Part shown: positions 42,805 to 50,525 of the stretch, piece by piece
How positions within the stretch are numbered: position 1 is the first letter of the stretch
Layout of the letters: the number at the start of each line of letters is the position of its first letter
The notes under the pieces: generated by a model
Databases searched by the model: none
What the model was told of the DNA's origin: nothing
What the model saw: the letters and a program-made list of their open reading frames with translations, nothing else
Translations under genes and position numbers: made by a program
From: Gemmatimonadetes bacterium bin94
GTDB taxonomy: Bacteria; Gemmatimonadota; Gemmatimonadetes; Longimicrobiales; Gaopeijiaceae
DNA: 64,000 nt
Direction of reading: 5' to 3'
Assembly: GCA_002238865.1 (NCBI GenBank)
Contig: MPNE01000016.1
Span: forward strand, 1-64,000

Positions 42805-44784
42805 TCACTCCCGTGGCACCCTCGCGCCCCGGAACCCGGGGTGCAGCCTGGCCAGCCCCACATCGTCCACCACCACCGTCCCGGCATCGGTTCCATCGAA
42901 AACCAGCGCGACCGACCGCAACGTCCCGGGATCGAAGGCGGGATTCTCCGCCGCAAAGTCCGACAGCGGGATGGAAAAGTGCTGCAGGATCAGCTCCCAC
43001 GGATTCGCGAAGCGGCCGTCCTCGATGTCGCGCCTGCGCAGCACCCGAATCGTGAGGGGTCGCCGCAGGACCCCGTAGTGGGTCAGGCCCACCCGCGCGG
43101 TGTCGCCGTCCGCGTCGACGGCCTGGACGGTCAGCTCCAGCGGCGGCTTTTCCTCGTCCGTGGAGGCGCGGTCCTCGCGGCGGTCTTCGCGGCGGTCCTG
43201 GTCGGCATTGCCGTCCTTCTCGGCGTCGGGGTGCGTCCGGGGGCCCGGTTCGTCGTCAAGTCCCCCTACATGCATCTCCAGGCTCGTTTCGGGGCCGGTG
43301 GACCATTCCTCCGCCAGCCCGTCGGGCAGGGTGAAGGTGAAGATGGCGGGCGGCGCAGGGTCGTCGGAGCTCCGGTAGCCGTTGTTCCACCCCAGCCAGA
43401 GCGCCTGATTCAGCTGTGACGAGGAGGTGTTGGTGCGGTTGCTGGAGCGGAGGTCGAGCTGTCCCTCGCGCCAGGTGCTGAAGTCGGCGCCGTGGAGGGT
43501 AACGCCGTCAGCGGACCCCGTGGTGACGTCGATGTCCTCTTCGAAGTCGGCAAGCGGGCGGAAGGAGGCGTCCATGAACCGCGTGATGTACATGGTCTTC
43601 GGCAGCCAGGCGCCGGCCACGCGGTGGTCGCGGAAGAGGGGGCGGTAGCGGTCGTCCCCCTTCAGGGTGATGTCCAGGAAGGACGAGACGAACACGCGGC
43701 CGAACTCGCGCTGGTCCTCCGGCGGCAACAGTCCGTCCAGCTCCAGGATGCGGGGACTGCGCGGGCCGTTGTCGTGCGCACCCCACACGGTGTTCCACTG
43801 GCCGTGGTTGGCGCGGTAGACGTACACGGCCGATTTGAACATGCCGCTGCCCGCGCCACCCCCCGTATCGGCGTCTTCCCCCGCGCGCTCGGAGAACCGC
43901 ACCCGGTTGAAGATGCGCAGACCGTGGAAGCTGGTGACGTCCCCGTCGTGCGAGCCGTGGAAGACGAGGTAGTTGAAGTCGTTCAGCGGGGCGCGCTGGT
44001 CGGCGGGCAGGTACTGGCCGTCCACGGGGGCGATCGAGATCACGGCCTTGATGTCGAAGCCGAAGTCGAATTCCAGGGAGGCGTCGTCCGGGTAGCGGGT
44101 CAGGCGGTTGAAGGCGCCCGCCAGAGCAACCGCCTCGCCGCCGCGGGAGTGTCCGATGAGCCCGACGTTGCCCATGTCGACCCGGCCGCCGAAGGGCCCG
44201 TCCGGGTCGTCGTTGAAGCGCTGCCACGCCTGCAGGTGCTTGAGGAGGAGCCAGCCGCGCCCGTCGTTCTCCCCGCGGATGCCGCCGTTGATGAAGTTCA
44301 TGTCCACCGACGCCAGGATGTATCCCCGGCTGGCGAGGAGCTCGCCGAGCCAGTCGTATCCGGGGTCCGAGAAGTCGCGCATGTTGTGATTGCCGTGCAC
44401 GACCAGGACGAGGGGATGGGGACCGGGGTCGTCGGGGTACCAGACGCGCGCGTTGATCGGGAAGCTGTCGGGCGAGAACCCCCAGTACTCGTTCCGGGAC
44501 TTCGCCGAGTTGCCCAGGCTGACCAGCTTCGAGGCGTCGACCGGCTGCGTCACGATCGACACCGAGTCGCGGTACTCGGCGCGGTTCCTGTCCGTGCCGC
44601 TGCCGTAGTAGAGGGTGAGGACGTCGTGGGGGCCGGGAAGGGCCGGGTTGGGGTGGTCGAGGTGGTGTCCGGACAGGACCGTGGCCGCGTCCGAGGGGGT
44701 GAGTTCGAGGGAGCCCGCGCAGGCGGAGGTGGCCGCGGCGAGGGCGCCGGCCAGCGTCGCGAGTGTGGCGGGAAGGATTCTCAT
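42805..44784 (-). CDS. Large secreted alpha/beta-hydrolase lipoprotein
   Basis: Predicted 659 aa from ATG 44784, chosen because it gives a lipoprotein signal (LATLAGALAAATSACAG, lipobox SAC). The hydrolase core has the oxyanion HGNHNMRDFS, the nucleophile elbow GHSRGGEAV, and SIAPVDGQY plus FHGSHDGDVTSF for the acid region; the His is likely in ANHGQWNT. A C-terminal beta-sandwich-like part (LTVQAVDADGDTARVGLTHYG, SVALVFDGTDAGTVVVDDVGL) resembles carbohydrate- or surface-binding modules. Between them is a charged repeat (DRREDRREDRASTDEE). The substrate, perhaps a polyester or carbohydrate ester, is unknown. Confidence 0.8.
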   Translation of the reverse strand: MRILPATLATLAGALAAATSACAGSLELTPSDAATVLSGHHLDHPNPALPGPHDVLTLYYGSGTDRNRAEYRDSVSIVTQPVDASKLVSLGNSAKSRNEYWGFSPDSFPINARVWYPDDPGPHPLVLVVHGNHNMRDFSDPGYDWLGELLASRGYILASVDMNFINGGIRGENDGRGWLLLKHLQAWQRFNDDPDGPFGGRVDMGNVGLIGHSRGGEAVALAGAFNRLTRYPDDASLEFDFGFDIKAVISIAPVDGQYLPADQRAPLNDFNYLVFHGSHDGDVTSFHGLRIFNRVRFSERAGEDADTGGGAGSGMFKSAVYVYRANHGQWNTVWGAHDNGPRSPRILELDGLLPPEDQREFGRVFVSSFLDITLKGDDRYRPLFRDHRVAGAWLPKTMYITRFMDASFRPLADFEEDIDVTTGSADGVTLHGADFSTWREGQLDLRSSNRTNTSSSQLNQALWLGWNNGYRSSDDPAPPAIFTFTLPDGLAEEWSTGPETSLEMHVGGLDDEPGPRTHPDAEKDGNADQDRREDRREDRASTDEEKPPLELTVQAVDADGDTARVGLTHYGVLRRPLTIRVLRRRDIEDGRFANPWELILQHFSIPLSDFAAENPAFDPGTLRSVALVFDGTDAGTVVVDDVGLARLHPGFRGARVPRE

Positions 44785-44851
44785 GTGGACATGATAGGGT
44801 GATGGCGGGGGCTGGACCATTCACGGAAACGCACGGGAGGGAGCAAGTCGC

Positions 44852-45559
44852 ATGGCTGAGCCGAGACTCTGGACCGGTACCAGCGGGTTCTCCTACAAGG
44901 AGTGGAAGGGGAGCTTCTACCCCGAAAAGCTGCCGGCGAACCGGATGCTGGAGTACTACTCGCGGCAACTGAGCAGCGTCGAGATCAACAACACCTTCTA
45001 CCGCCTGCCGCGGGCCGAGATGCTGGAGAAGTGGGCGTCGACGGTGCCCGACGACTTCGCGTTCGTGCTGAAGGCGAGCCGCAGGATCACCCACATGAAG
45101 CGGCTGAAGGACGCAGGCGATCCGCTGGACTACCTCGTGACGACCGCCGTGGGTGCCCTGGGCGCGCGGCTCGGCCCGATCCTCTTCCAGCTGCCGCCCT
45201 ACCTGCGCAAGGACGTGGAGCGTCTGCGCGATTTCCTGGCCATCGTCCCGGACACCGTTCGCGCCGCCTTCGAGTTTCGCCACGAGAGCTGGTTCGGCGA
45301 CGATGTGTACCAGGCGCTGGCCGACCGCGGGGCCGCGCTGGTCACGGCCGACACGGGCGAGGGCGAGGCCCCCGTGGTGGAGACGGCGGGATTCGGGTAT
45401 GCGCGGCTGAGGCGGCCCGGGTACGGGGAGGCGGAGTTGCGTGACTGGGCAGCCGCGCTGAGGCGGTCGGCGTGGAGCGATGTCTTCGTCTTCTTCAAGC
45501 ACGAGGACGAGGGGGCCGGACCGCGCATGGCGGCGGGGTTTCGGGGGGTGTGGGGGTAG
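44852..45559 (+). CDS. DUF72-family protein
   Basis: Predicted 235 aa from ATG 44852, with GGGAGGGAG upstream. Hallmarks: WTGTSGFSYKEWKGSFYPE at the N-terminus, VEINNTFYRLP, FAFVLKASRRITHMKRL, FQLPPYLRKD and FEFRHESWF. DUF72 is a TIM-barrel family found widely; its biochemical role is not settled, and structural similarity suggests sugar or nucleic-acid-related chemistry. No signal peptide, so cytoplasmic. It stands alone between the alpha/beta-hydrolase (divergent) and hipA (convergent). Confidence 0.92.
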   Translation: MAEPRLWTGTSGFSYKEWKGSFYPEKLPANRMLEYYSRQLSSVEINNTFYRLPRAEMLEKWASTVPDDFAFVLKASRRITHMKRLKDAGDPLDYLVTTAVGALGARLGPILFQLPPYLRKDVERLRDFLAIVPDTVRAAFEFRHESWFGDDVYQALADRGAALVTADTGEGEAPVVETAGFGYARLRRPGYGEAELRDWAAALRRSAWSDVFVFFKHEDEGAGPRMAAGFRGVWG

Positions 45560-45580
45560 CGTCGCCTGAAGGTCTGTACG

Positions 45581-46849
45581 TCACACCACCAGCGGCACCC
45601 GCCCCAGGTTCGCCTCGATCGCCTCGACGACGCCGCGCGAGATCTCCAGGGTCACTTTCTCACCACCCCAAGCCTCCATGAACCTCTCAACCGTCTCACG
45701 GCCGGCCATCACCACCGGCCTACGCGGCAACCGGGCTTTCGCGGCCAGTCGGGCAAGCAACTCCTCCGACACATCGCCGAACCGGTGTACCTCGTCCACC
45801 CAGCGGAGCGCCATTCGGTCGTCGTCGAGGTACGGCAGGGTGGACACGAGGTCGTAGGCGGGCGCGAGCGCGGGAGCGCACCGGTCCGGGTAGATCAGCG
45901 CCCAGTTCTTCAGGTGTGCGTCGCCGTTGCCGATCAGCACACAGAACACCAGGCGCCGGATGAACTCGGCCACCGCGTCGTCCCCGACTTCCCGCCCGAT
46001 CACTTCGACGATGTCCCGATAACCGGCCTTGACGTACTTCTGCTCCGGGTGCGCGCCGAGAACCTGCGCGAAGTCCTCGACATGGACTCGTGTGCCATCG
46101 GCCAACCTGTCGAAACGCCGAATCGCGAGGGCGTGGCCCCGGCCCAGGCCCATCCCGCGCGGGAGGCTCTCGATCGAATCCACCGGAACGAGGCGCGTCT
46201 CGGGCACGTCGATCCCGACCCGTCCGGCAAGGGTCATCATCGAGTGCTCCTGCTCGGGCAGCCCGGGGAAGGCCGACGACGGGAACTTGACGATCCAGGA
46301 TCCACCGACACCCCCCGCCGGGATCGTCAGTCGATCGCTGGCCGACATCGCCGCGGACAACTTCGGCTGGACACCGGGAAGCGAGAAGCGGAGTGCCGGG
46401 AGTGGGGCGGGCATCGGCTCGAAAGCTGCGTCCGGGGTGGCCCGATCCCGAGGACTGTGCCGGCCCTGGCGGGCGCTGGCGCTGGTGACCGGATCCCGAT
46501 CGCTTCCGACGGGGACGACCGCAACGGCTCCCGGGAGATCCTGGCCGAGGGTGGCCAGCAACGGGAACTCGCGTCGAGGATCGATTCCGGCGGCCCGCGC
46601 AAGGTAGTCTCGAAGCGGACCCTCCGGCAGGAGATTCGCGAAGAATGGCGGTGCCCATGTGCGCGTCGGAGGAATGTCGGTGATCAGGTGGCCGAACGGG
46701 TCCTTGAAGGAGAGGCTCAGGGTGGCCCGCGCCGGATCGTCCGCGTAGGCGGGGTCGAAGGCAAAGACGATCCTGTCGCGTCCAAGCCTGGTGAGCGTCC
46801 CGATCGACCGACCGTGAAGACGGACATCGAGGACGTCGAAGTCAGCCAT
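45581..46849 (-). CDS. hipA: HipA-family serine/threonine kinase toxin
   Basis: Predicted 422 aa from ATG 46849. An N-terminal HipA domain (FKDPFGHLITDIPPTRTWAPPFFANLLPEG) precedes the kinase core: PGVQPKLSA, WIVKFPS with the ATP Lys, GNGDAHLKNW with the catalytic Asp, and APAYDLVST with the Mg-binding Asp. E. coli HipA phosphorylates glutamyl-tRNA synthetase and causes persistence. The length and intact motifs suggest a functional kinase. It overlaps hipB by 8 nt. An Arg/Pro-rich linker (residues about 127-150) is longer than usual. Confidence 0.9.
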   Translation of the reverse strand: MADFDVLDVRLHGRSIGTLTRLGRDRIVFAFDPAYADDPARATLSLSFKDPFGHLITDIPPTRTWAPPFFANLLPEGPLRDYLARAAGIDPRREFPLLATLGQDLPGAVAVVPVGSDRDPVTSASARQGRHSPRDRATPDAAFEPMPAPLPALRFSLPGVQPKLSAAMSASDRLTIPAGGVGGSWIVKFPSSAFPGLPEQEHSMMTLAGRVGIDVPETRLVPVDSIESLPRGMGLGRGHALAIRRFDRLADGTRVHVEDFAQVLGAHPEQKYVKAGYRDIVEVIGREVGDDAVAEFIRRLVFCVLIGNGDAHLKNWALIYPDRCAPALAPAYDLVSTLPYLDDDRMALRWVDEVHRFGDVSEELLARLAAKARLPRRPVVMAGRETVERFMEAWGGEKVTLEISRGVVEAIEANLGRVPLVV

Positions 46850-47126
46850 CCGGTGAATCCTCGCTGGCCGGGCCCGTGTCGGTCACAGCGAGGCGGAGCG
46901 CCTGGACGGCGGGGACGGACCTTCGCGAAACGAGCATGAGTTCCAGGCCCGTGCCCCGGGCCAGTTCGACAAGGCTCGACAGCCTCAGCTCGGCCCGGCC
47001 GTGTTCGAACCGTGAGATCTGGGCCTGGGTGAGGCCGAGGCGTTCGGCGAGTTGGCGCTGGCTGAGGCCCCGGGCCCTGCGGGCCGCGCGGAGGGTGAGG
47101 GCGATGTCGAGGACGGTTGGGTGCAT
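46842..47126 (-). CDS. hipB: HipB-family XRE helix-turn-helix antitoxin
   Basis: Predicted 94 aa from ATG 47126. The HTH is clear: ARGLSQRQLAERLGLTQAQISRFEHGRAEL. A C-terminal segment (LELMLVSRRSVPAVQALRL) should contact HipA. HipB neutralises HipA and represses the operon. Directly upstream lies a strong AT-rich promoter and an inverted repeat, listed separately. Operon order antitoxin then toxin, with an 8-nt overlap, is the classic hipBA layout. Confidence 0.9.
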   Translation of the reverse strand: MHPTVLDIALTLRAARRARGLSQRQLAERLGLTQAQISRFEHGRAELRLSSLVELARGTGLELMLVSRRSVPAVQALRLAVTDTGPASEDSPDG

Positions 47127-47143
47127 GAGATTGGTAGGGTGCT

Positions 47144-47210
47144 TATGGACGTGATATGGACAGTATGATATGATATGTTATTATATATCTCACGTCATAA
47201 AGAGCGTCAA
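47144..47210 (-). promoter_or_regulatory. hipBA promoter and candidate HipB operator
   Basis: On the minus strand TTGACG (47210-47205) is followed by TATATA (47187-47182, 17-nt spacing) or TATAAT (47185-47180, 19-nt spacing). This is the best sigma-70-like promoter seen in the window. The DNA is strikingly AT-rich. An imperfect inverted repeat flanks the -10: TATGACGTGA (47199-47190) and TCACGTCCATA (47154-47144). The arms are placed to let bound HipB block RNA polymerase. Confidence 0.7.
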
Positions 47211-47644
47211 GGAGACGGCTTTGTCTGGGGCCAACGGAGAAGTGCCGTCACGGCAACGTTGTCCGCCATTTCGGGGGCAAAGTGGCCAACAACGGGACGT
47301 TTCACCTGAAACGTTCGAAGCCCTATGGAAACCCTCGAACCATCCGGCAACGGTACGTTCTCGAAGAGCTTTCTGCCCGTATGGCGGTCATAGGCCTCCA
47401 CCGCCACGTCAAGTTCCTTGAAGGGATACCAGGGCCTTGACTCGTCCAGCTTGCCCACCGTGAACACCAGATAGTCGCCGTCCACGATGTCCAGGCTCGT
47501 CACGAGGTCGAAGCTCTCGATCAGCCGCTTCATCGGGTTGCCGGTCTGGGCGGCCGGTCCCTCTGCGCTGGTGAACGCGAAAGCCCCCGGCCCGATCTCC
47601 GGCACTCTGCGGAATCCCGGCGGCGGCACCCCGATGGTTCCCAC
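47207..47644 (-). pseudogene. Probable C-terminal remnant of a secreted protein (propeller-like)
   Basis: An open frame of 145 codons from GTG 47644, with no good ribosome site and an in-frame stop near 47705. The translation looks protein-like rather than random (SLDIVDGDYLVFTVGKLDE, VAVEAYDRHTGRKLFENVPLPDG) and resembles the last blade region of 6-bladed propeller proteins, but there is no start, signal peptide or complete fold. Its stop overlaps the hipBA -35 box. It may be the tail of a gene truncated when hipBA or the msrP region arrived. A short functional protein cannot be excluded. Confidence 0.42.
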
Positions 47645-47744
47645 CGAATCGCCGGCACCGTTGAGGATTGTCGCGGATACGGTCTCGCATGGGATTGATG
47701 GTAGTCAAGAGCACTCGATCCCGCGATCGGTGGCCGCCGCCATC

Positions 47745-47774
47745 TTGACACACCGCGAACCCCGGACCGAACAT
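47745..47774 (+). promoter_or_regulatory. Candidate promoter for msrPQ
   Basis: A perfect -35 hexamer TTGACA at 47745-47750 is followed after 18 nt by GAACAT (47769-47774), a poor -10. It lies 60 nt before the msrP start, in the right place and orientation. Only the -35 is convincing. Confidence 0.35.
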
Positions 47775-47833
47775 CTACCTTTGGTGTACCCCAACGCGGC
47801 GCAGGACAACCCGGCAGGCAGGCAGGAGCCCCC

Positions 47834-48799
47834 ATGATCATCCGCATCAGGAATAACAGCGACATCCCCTCCTCGGAGATCACACCCGAGTCGGCGTACA
47901 TCAACCGCCGCAAGTTCCTGGGAGCGTCCGCCGGCATCGGCGCGGCCGCCTTCCTGGCGCGCGGCGCGGCCGCGGCACCCTCCGGCGCGCCTGCGCACGC
48001 CGCCCACCTGGCCGCCCGGCAGGACGAGGAGCCCAACACCTTCGAGGAGATCACCAGCTACAACAACTTCTACGAGTTCGGTCTCGACAAGAAGGATCCG
48101 TCGAAGTACGCGCCGAGCAGGCTCGTCACCGAACCGTGGACCGTCAAGGTCGACGGGCTCTGCAACAACCCGGCCGACTACCAGCTCGAGGACTTCATCA
48201 AGCCGTCGACGATCGAGGACCGCACCTACCGGCTGCGCTGCGTGGAAGCCTGGTCGATGGTCGTCCCCTGGCGGGGCTTCCCGCTGGCGGACGTGATCAG
48301 GCGTGCCGAACCCACCGCCGCCGCAAAGTACGTCTCCTTCGCGACGCTGTGGGACCCGGAGCAGATGCCCGAGCGTCGCTGGCGGCCGGTAATCGACTGG
48401 CCCTACCGCGAAGGGCTGCGCCTGGACGAGGCGCTCCATCCCCTTTCGCTCCTCGTCACGGGCCTGTACGGCAAGGACCTCCCCGCCCAGAACGGGGCGC
48501 CGCTCAGGCTGATAGTGCCGTGGAAGTACGGCTTCAAGAGCATCAAGTCGATCGTGGGCATCACGTTCACCGAAGACGAGCCACCCACGACCTGGGCGAC
48601 CCAGAGCCCCCGCGAGTACGGCTTCTATTCGAACGTCAATCCCGACGTGAGCCACCCGCGCTGGAGCCAGGCGACCGAAAAGCGGATCGACAGCAGCAAG
48701 CTCTTCGGGTACCGCCGTATCGACACGCAGTTCCTGAACGGATACGCGGACGAGGTGGCGCACATGTACGAGGGGATGGACCTCCAGAAGCACTTCTGA
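47834..48799 (+). CDS. msrP: MsrP, molybdopterin protein-methionine-sulfoxide reductase catalytic subunit
   Basis: Predicted 321 aa from ATG 47834, with AGGAG 6 nt upstream. A Tat signal is present (N24-RR-KFLGASAG), as needed for a folded molybdoenzyme. The Mo-ligand Cys is C136 in YRLRCVEAWSMVVPW, and the family motifs YGFKSIKSIVGI, PREYGFYSNVNP and ending near YEGMDLQKHF match YedY/MsrP closely. MsrP repairs oxidised methionine in periplasmic proteins, using electrons delivered by MsrQ from the respiratory chain. The msrQ gene follows after 2 nt. Confidence 0.95.
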   Translation: MIIRIRNNSDIPSSEITPESAYINRRKFLGASAGIGAAAFLARGAAAAPSGAPAHAAHLAARQDEEPNTFEEITSYNNFYEFGLDKKDPSKYAPSRLVTEPWTVKVDGLCNNPADYQLEDFIKPSTIEDRTYRLRCVEAWSMVVPWRGFPLADVIRRAEPTAAAKYVSFATLWDPEQMPERRWRPVIDWPYREGLRLDEALHPLSLLVTGLYGKDLPAQNGAPLRLIVPWKYGFKSIKSIVGITFTEDEPPTTWATQSPREYGFYSNVNPDVSHPRWSQATEKRIDSSKLFGYRRIDTQFLNGYADEVAHMYEGMDLQKHF

Positions 48800-48801
48800 C
48801 G

Positions 48802-49554
48802 GTGGAGCCGACGAAGGCGGCGGCAACGGTCGGATCCACGGGGGCGGCCCGTCGGCCACAAGCGGCTGGTCAGCCACGAGCGGCCCATCGGTCGGGAGCG
48901 GCCCGGTCGGCCAACCCGAAGCGCCAGATCCTCCTCATCAAGACCGCGGTCTGGATCATAGGGCTGACGCCGCCCATCTGGCTCACCGCAGGCCTCTTCC
49001 GCCGCACCCTCGGTATCAACCCCGTCGAGACCATCATCCTCGTCGAGGGGCGCTGGACCCTTGTTTTCCTCATCGCGACGATGGCCGTCACGCCCATCCG
49101 CCGCCTCTCGAAGTGGAACCGCGTCGTCCAGCTCCGGCGCCTTCTGGGCCTCTTCGCCTTCTTCCACGCCTGCGTGCATTTCCTGTCGTACTTCGGGATC
49201 GATCAGCTTTTCCAGCTGCAGTACATCCTCGAGGACGTCCTGGAGCGCCGCTACATCACGGCCGGGTTCTCGGCGCTGGTCCTGATGATCCCCCTTGCGG
49301 TAACATCGACGAAGGGCTGGATCCGGCGTCTGGGGAAGCGCTGGCAGAAGCTTCACCGGCTTTCCTACGTTGCGGCATCCCTGGGGGTGCTTCACTTCTA
49401 TTGGAAGGTCAAGGCGGACACCTTCTGGCCCCTCGTGGCAGCCGTTACCCTGGCCGGACTCTTCGCCGTCAGGTACGCCTACCGGAAGCGGGGGCCGAAG
49501 AGGACCGCCCGGGCCCGCGAGGCAGCGCCGCCGAAGCGGACCGCCCGGGCCTGA
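48802..49554 (+). CDS. msrQ: MsrQ, heme-binding membrane subunit of the MsrPQ system
   Basis: Predicted 250 aa from GTG 48802, 2 nt after the msrP stop. A non-conserved Ala/Arg N-terminal extension precedes about six membrane helices (IKTAVWIIGLTPPIWLTAGLF, WTLVFLIATMAVTPIRRL, LLGLFAFFHACVHFLSYF, ITAGFSALVLMIPLAVTS). His residues in FFHACVHFLSYF, KLHRLSYVAASLGVLHFYW are the expected heme b ligands of the ferric-reductase-like family. TSTKGWIRRLGKRWQKLHRLSY is a strong MsrQ signature. The C-terminus is a basic tail with a repeated PKRTARA element. Confidence 0.94.
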   Translation: MEPTKAAATVGSTGAARRPQAAGQPRAAHRSGAARSANPKRQILLIKTAVWIIGLTPPIWLTAGLFRRTLGINPVETIILVEGRWTLVFLIATMAVTPIRRLSKWNRVVQLRRLLGLFAFFHACVHFLSYFGIDQLFQLQYILEDVLERRYITAGFSALVLMIPLAVTSTKGWIRRLGKRWQKLHRLSYVAASLGVLHFYWKVKADTFWPLVAAVTLAGLFAVRYAYRKRGPKRTARAREAAPPKRTARA

Positions 49555-49627
49555 CTTGCGCGAGCGGCGAACCCGGGGGACCGTTCAGGGGTACGTACGT
49601 TCGTTACCGCAGCGGAGGAAGGCGAGG

Positions 49628-50518
49628 TTGGCAGGTTCACGGTGGGTTCGCGCCGGGTGGTTGGCGGCGCTGGGCGGGGTCCTCGGACTCGTTGCGGTGA
49701 CCGGTCCGCACGGACACGGCGACGAGATCGAGGCCGGCACCGGCCACACGGCCGCCTCCGCGCCGGCACCGGCGGTTGCGCTCGAATCCGCATCCGCACC
49801 GGCCACTCCCGTCCCGCTCCGGCCCGCCGCATTGAAGCTCCAGCGCCCACCCTCCGAGTGGCACGAGTTCTACTTCACCCGGGCGGCCTACTCGTCCGGC
49901 CGGGGGGGCTGGGGCCGGCGTGGCAATTCGTGGGCGATCGACTATCCCAAGGCCGACCGGCAGTTCCTTACGGTCCTGAAGCGGCTCACCAACCTGGACG
50001 CCTACAGCGACGAAAACGCGGTCCTGCTGACCGACCCTTCCATTCGCCGCTACCCCTTCCTCTACGCCCTTGAAGTCGGCTACATGAGCATGTCGCCTGA
50101 CGAAATCCTGGGGCTTCGCGAATACCTGATGGCGGGCGGCTTCCTGGTGATCGACGACTTCTGGGGATCGCGGGAGTGGGCGCAGTTCGAGTACCAGATG
50201 GGCCTGGTCTTCCCGAACCGTCCCATCATCGAGCTGGACCTCGACCACCCCGTCTTCAGCACCTTCTACGACATCGACGAGATCCTTCAGGTGCCCGCCT
50301 ACGGGCGGTGGGGCGGCCGGACCAGCGAGCGCGACGGGTTCGTGCCGCATGTCAGGGGAATCGAGGACGACGACGGGCGGCTCATGGTCCTCATCAACTG
50401 GAACACGGACCTGGGTGACGCCTGGGAGTGGGCCGAGCAACCCGACTACCCGTTGCACTTCTCGACATTCGCGTTCCAGATGGGCGTGAACATGATCATC
50501 TACGGCATGAGCCACTGA
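49628..50518 (+). CDS. DUF4159 protein (first of two), exported
   Basis: Predicted 296 aa from TTG 49628, chosen because GGAGGAAGG lies 5 nt upstream and the result is a proper signal/anchor (GWLAALGGVLGLVAVTG). After a Pro/Ala-rich spacer comes the DUF4159 domain: WHEFYFTRAAYSSGRGGWGRRG, DYPKADRQFLTVLKRLTNLD, VLLTDPSIRRYPFLYALEVG, LREYLMAGGFLVIDDFWGS and the C-terminal GVNMIIYGMSH. DUF4159 has a class I amidotransferase-like fold without the catalytic Cys. It is typical near MoxR/VWA clusters in Bacteroidota, Planctomycetota and Gemmatimonadota; function unknown. Followed 7 nt later by the VWA protein. Confidence 0.83.
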   Translation: MAGSRWVRAGWLAALGGVLGLVAVTGPHGHGDEIEAGTGHTAASAPAPAVALESASAPATPVPLRPAALKLQRPPSEWHEFYFTRAAYSSGRGGWGRRGNSWAIDYPKADRQFLTVLKRLTNLDAYSDENAVLLTDPSIRRYPFLYALEVGYMSMSPDEILGLREYLMAGGFLVIDDFWGSREWAQFEYQMGLVFPNRPIIELDLDHPVFSTFYDIDEILQVPAYGRWGGRTSERDGFVPHVRGIEDDDGRLMVLINWNTDLGDAWEWAEQPDYPLHFSTFAFQMGVNMIIYGMSH

Positions 50519-50525
50519 GGGCCCC

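Noticed and set aside
48136-48801. Long open frame upstream of msrQ
   Set aside because: It is out-of-frame msrP sequence. MsrQ begins at GTG 48802, 2 nt after msrP.
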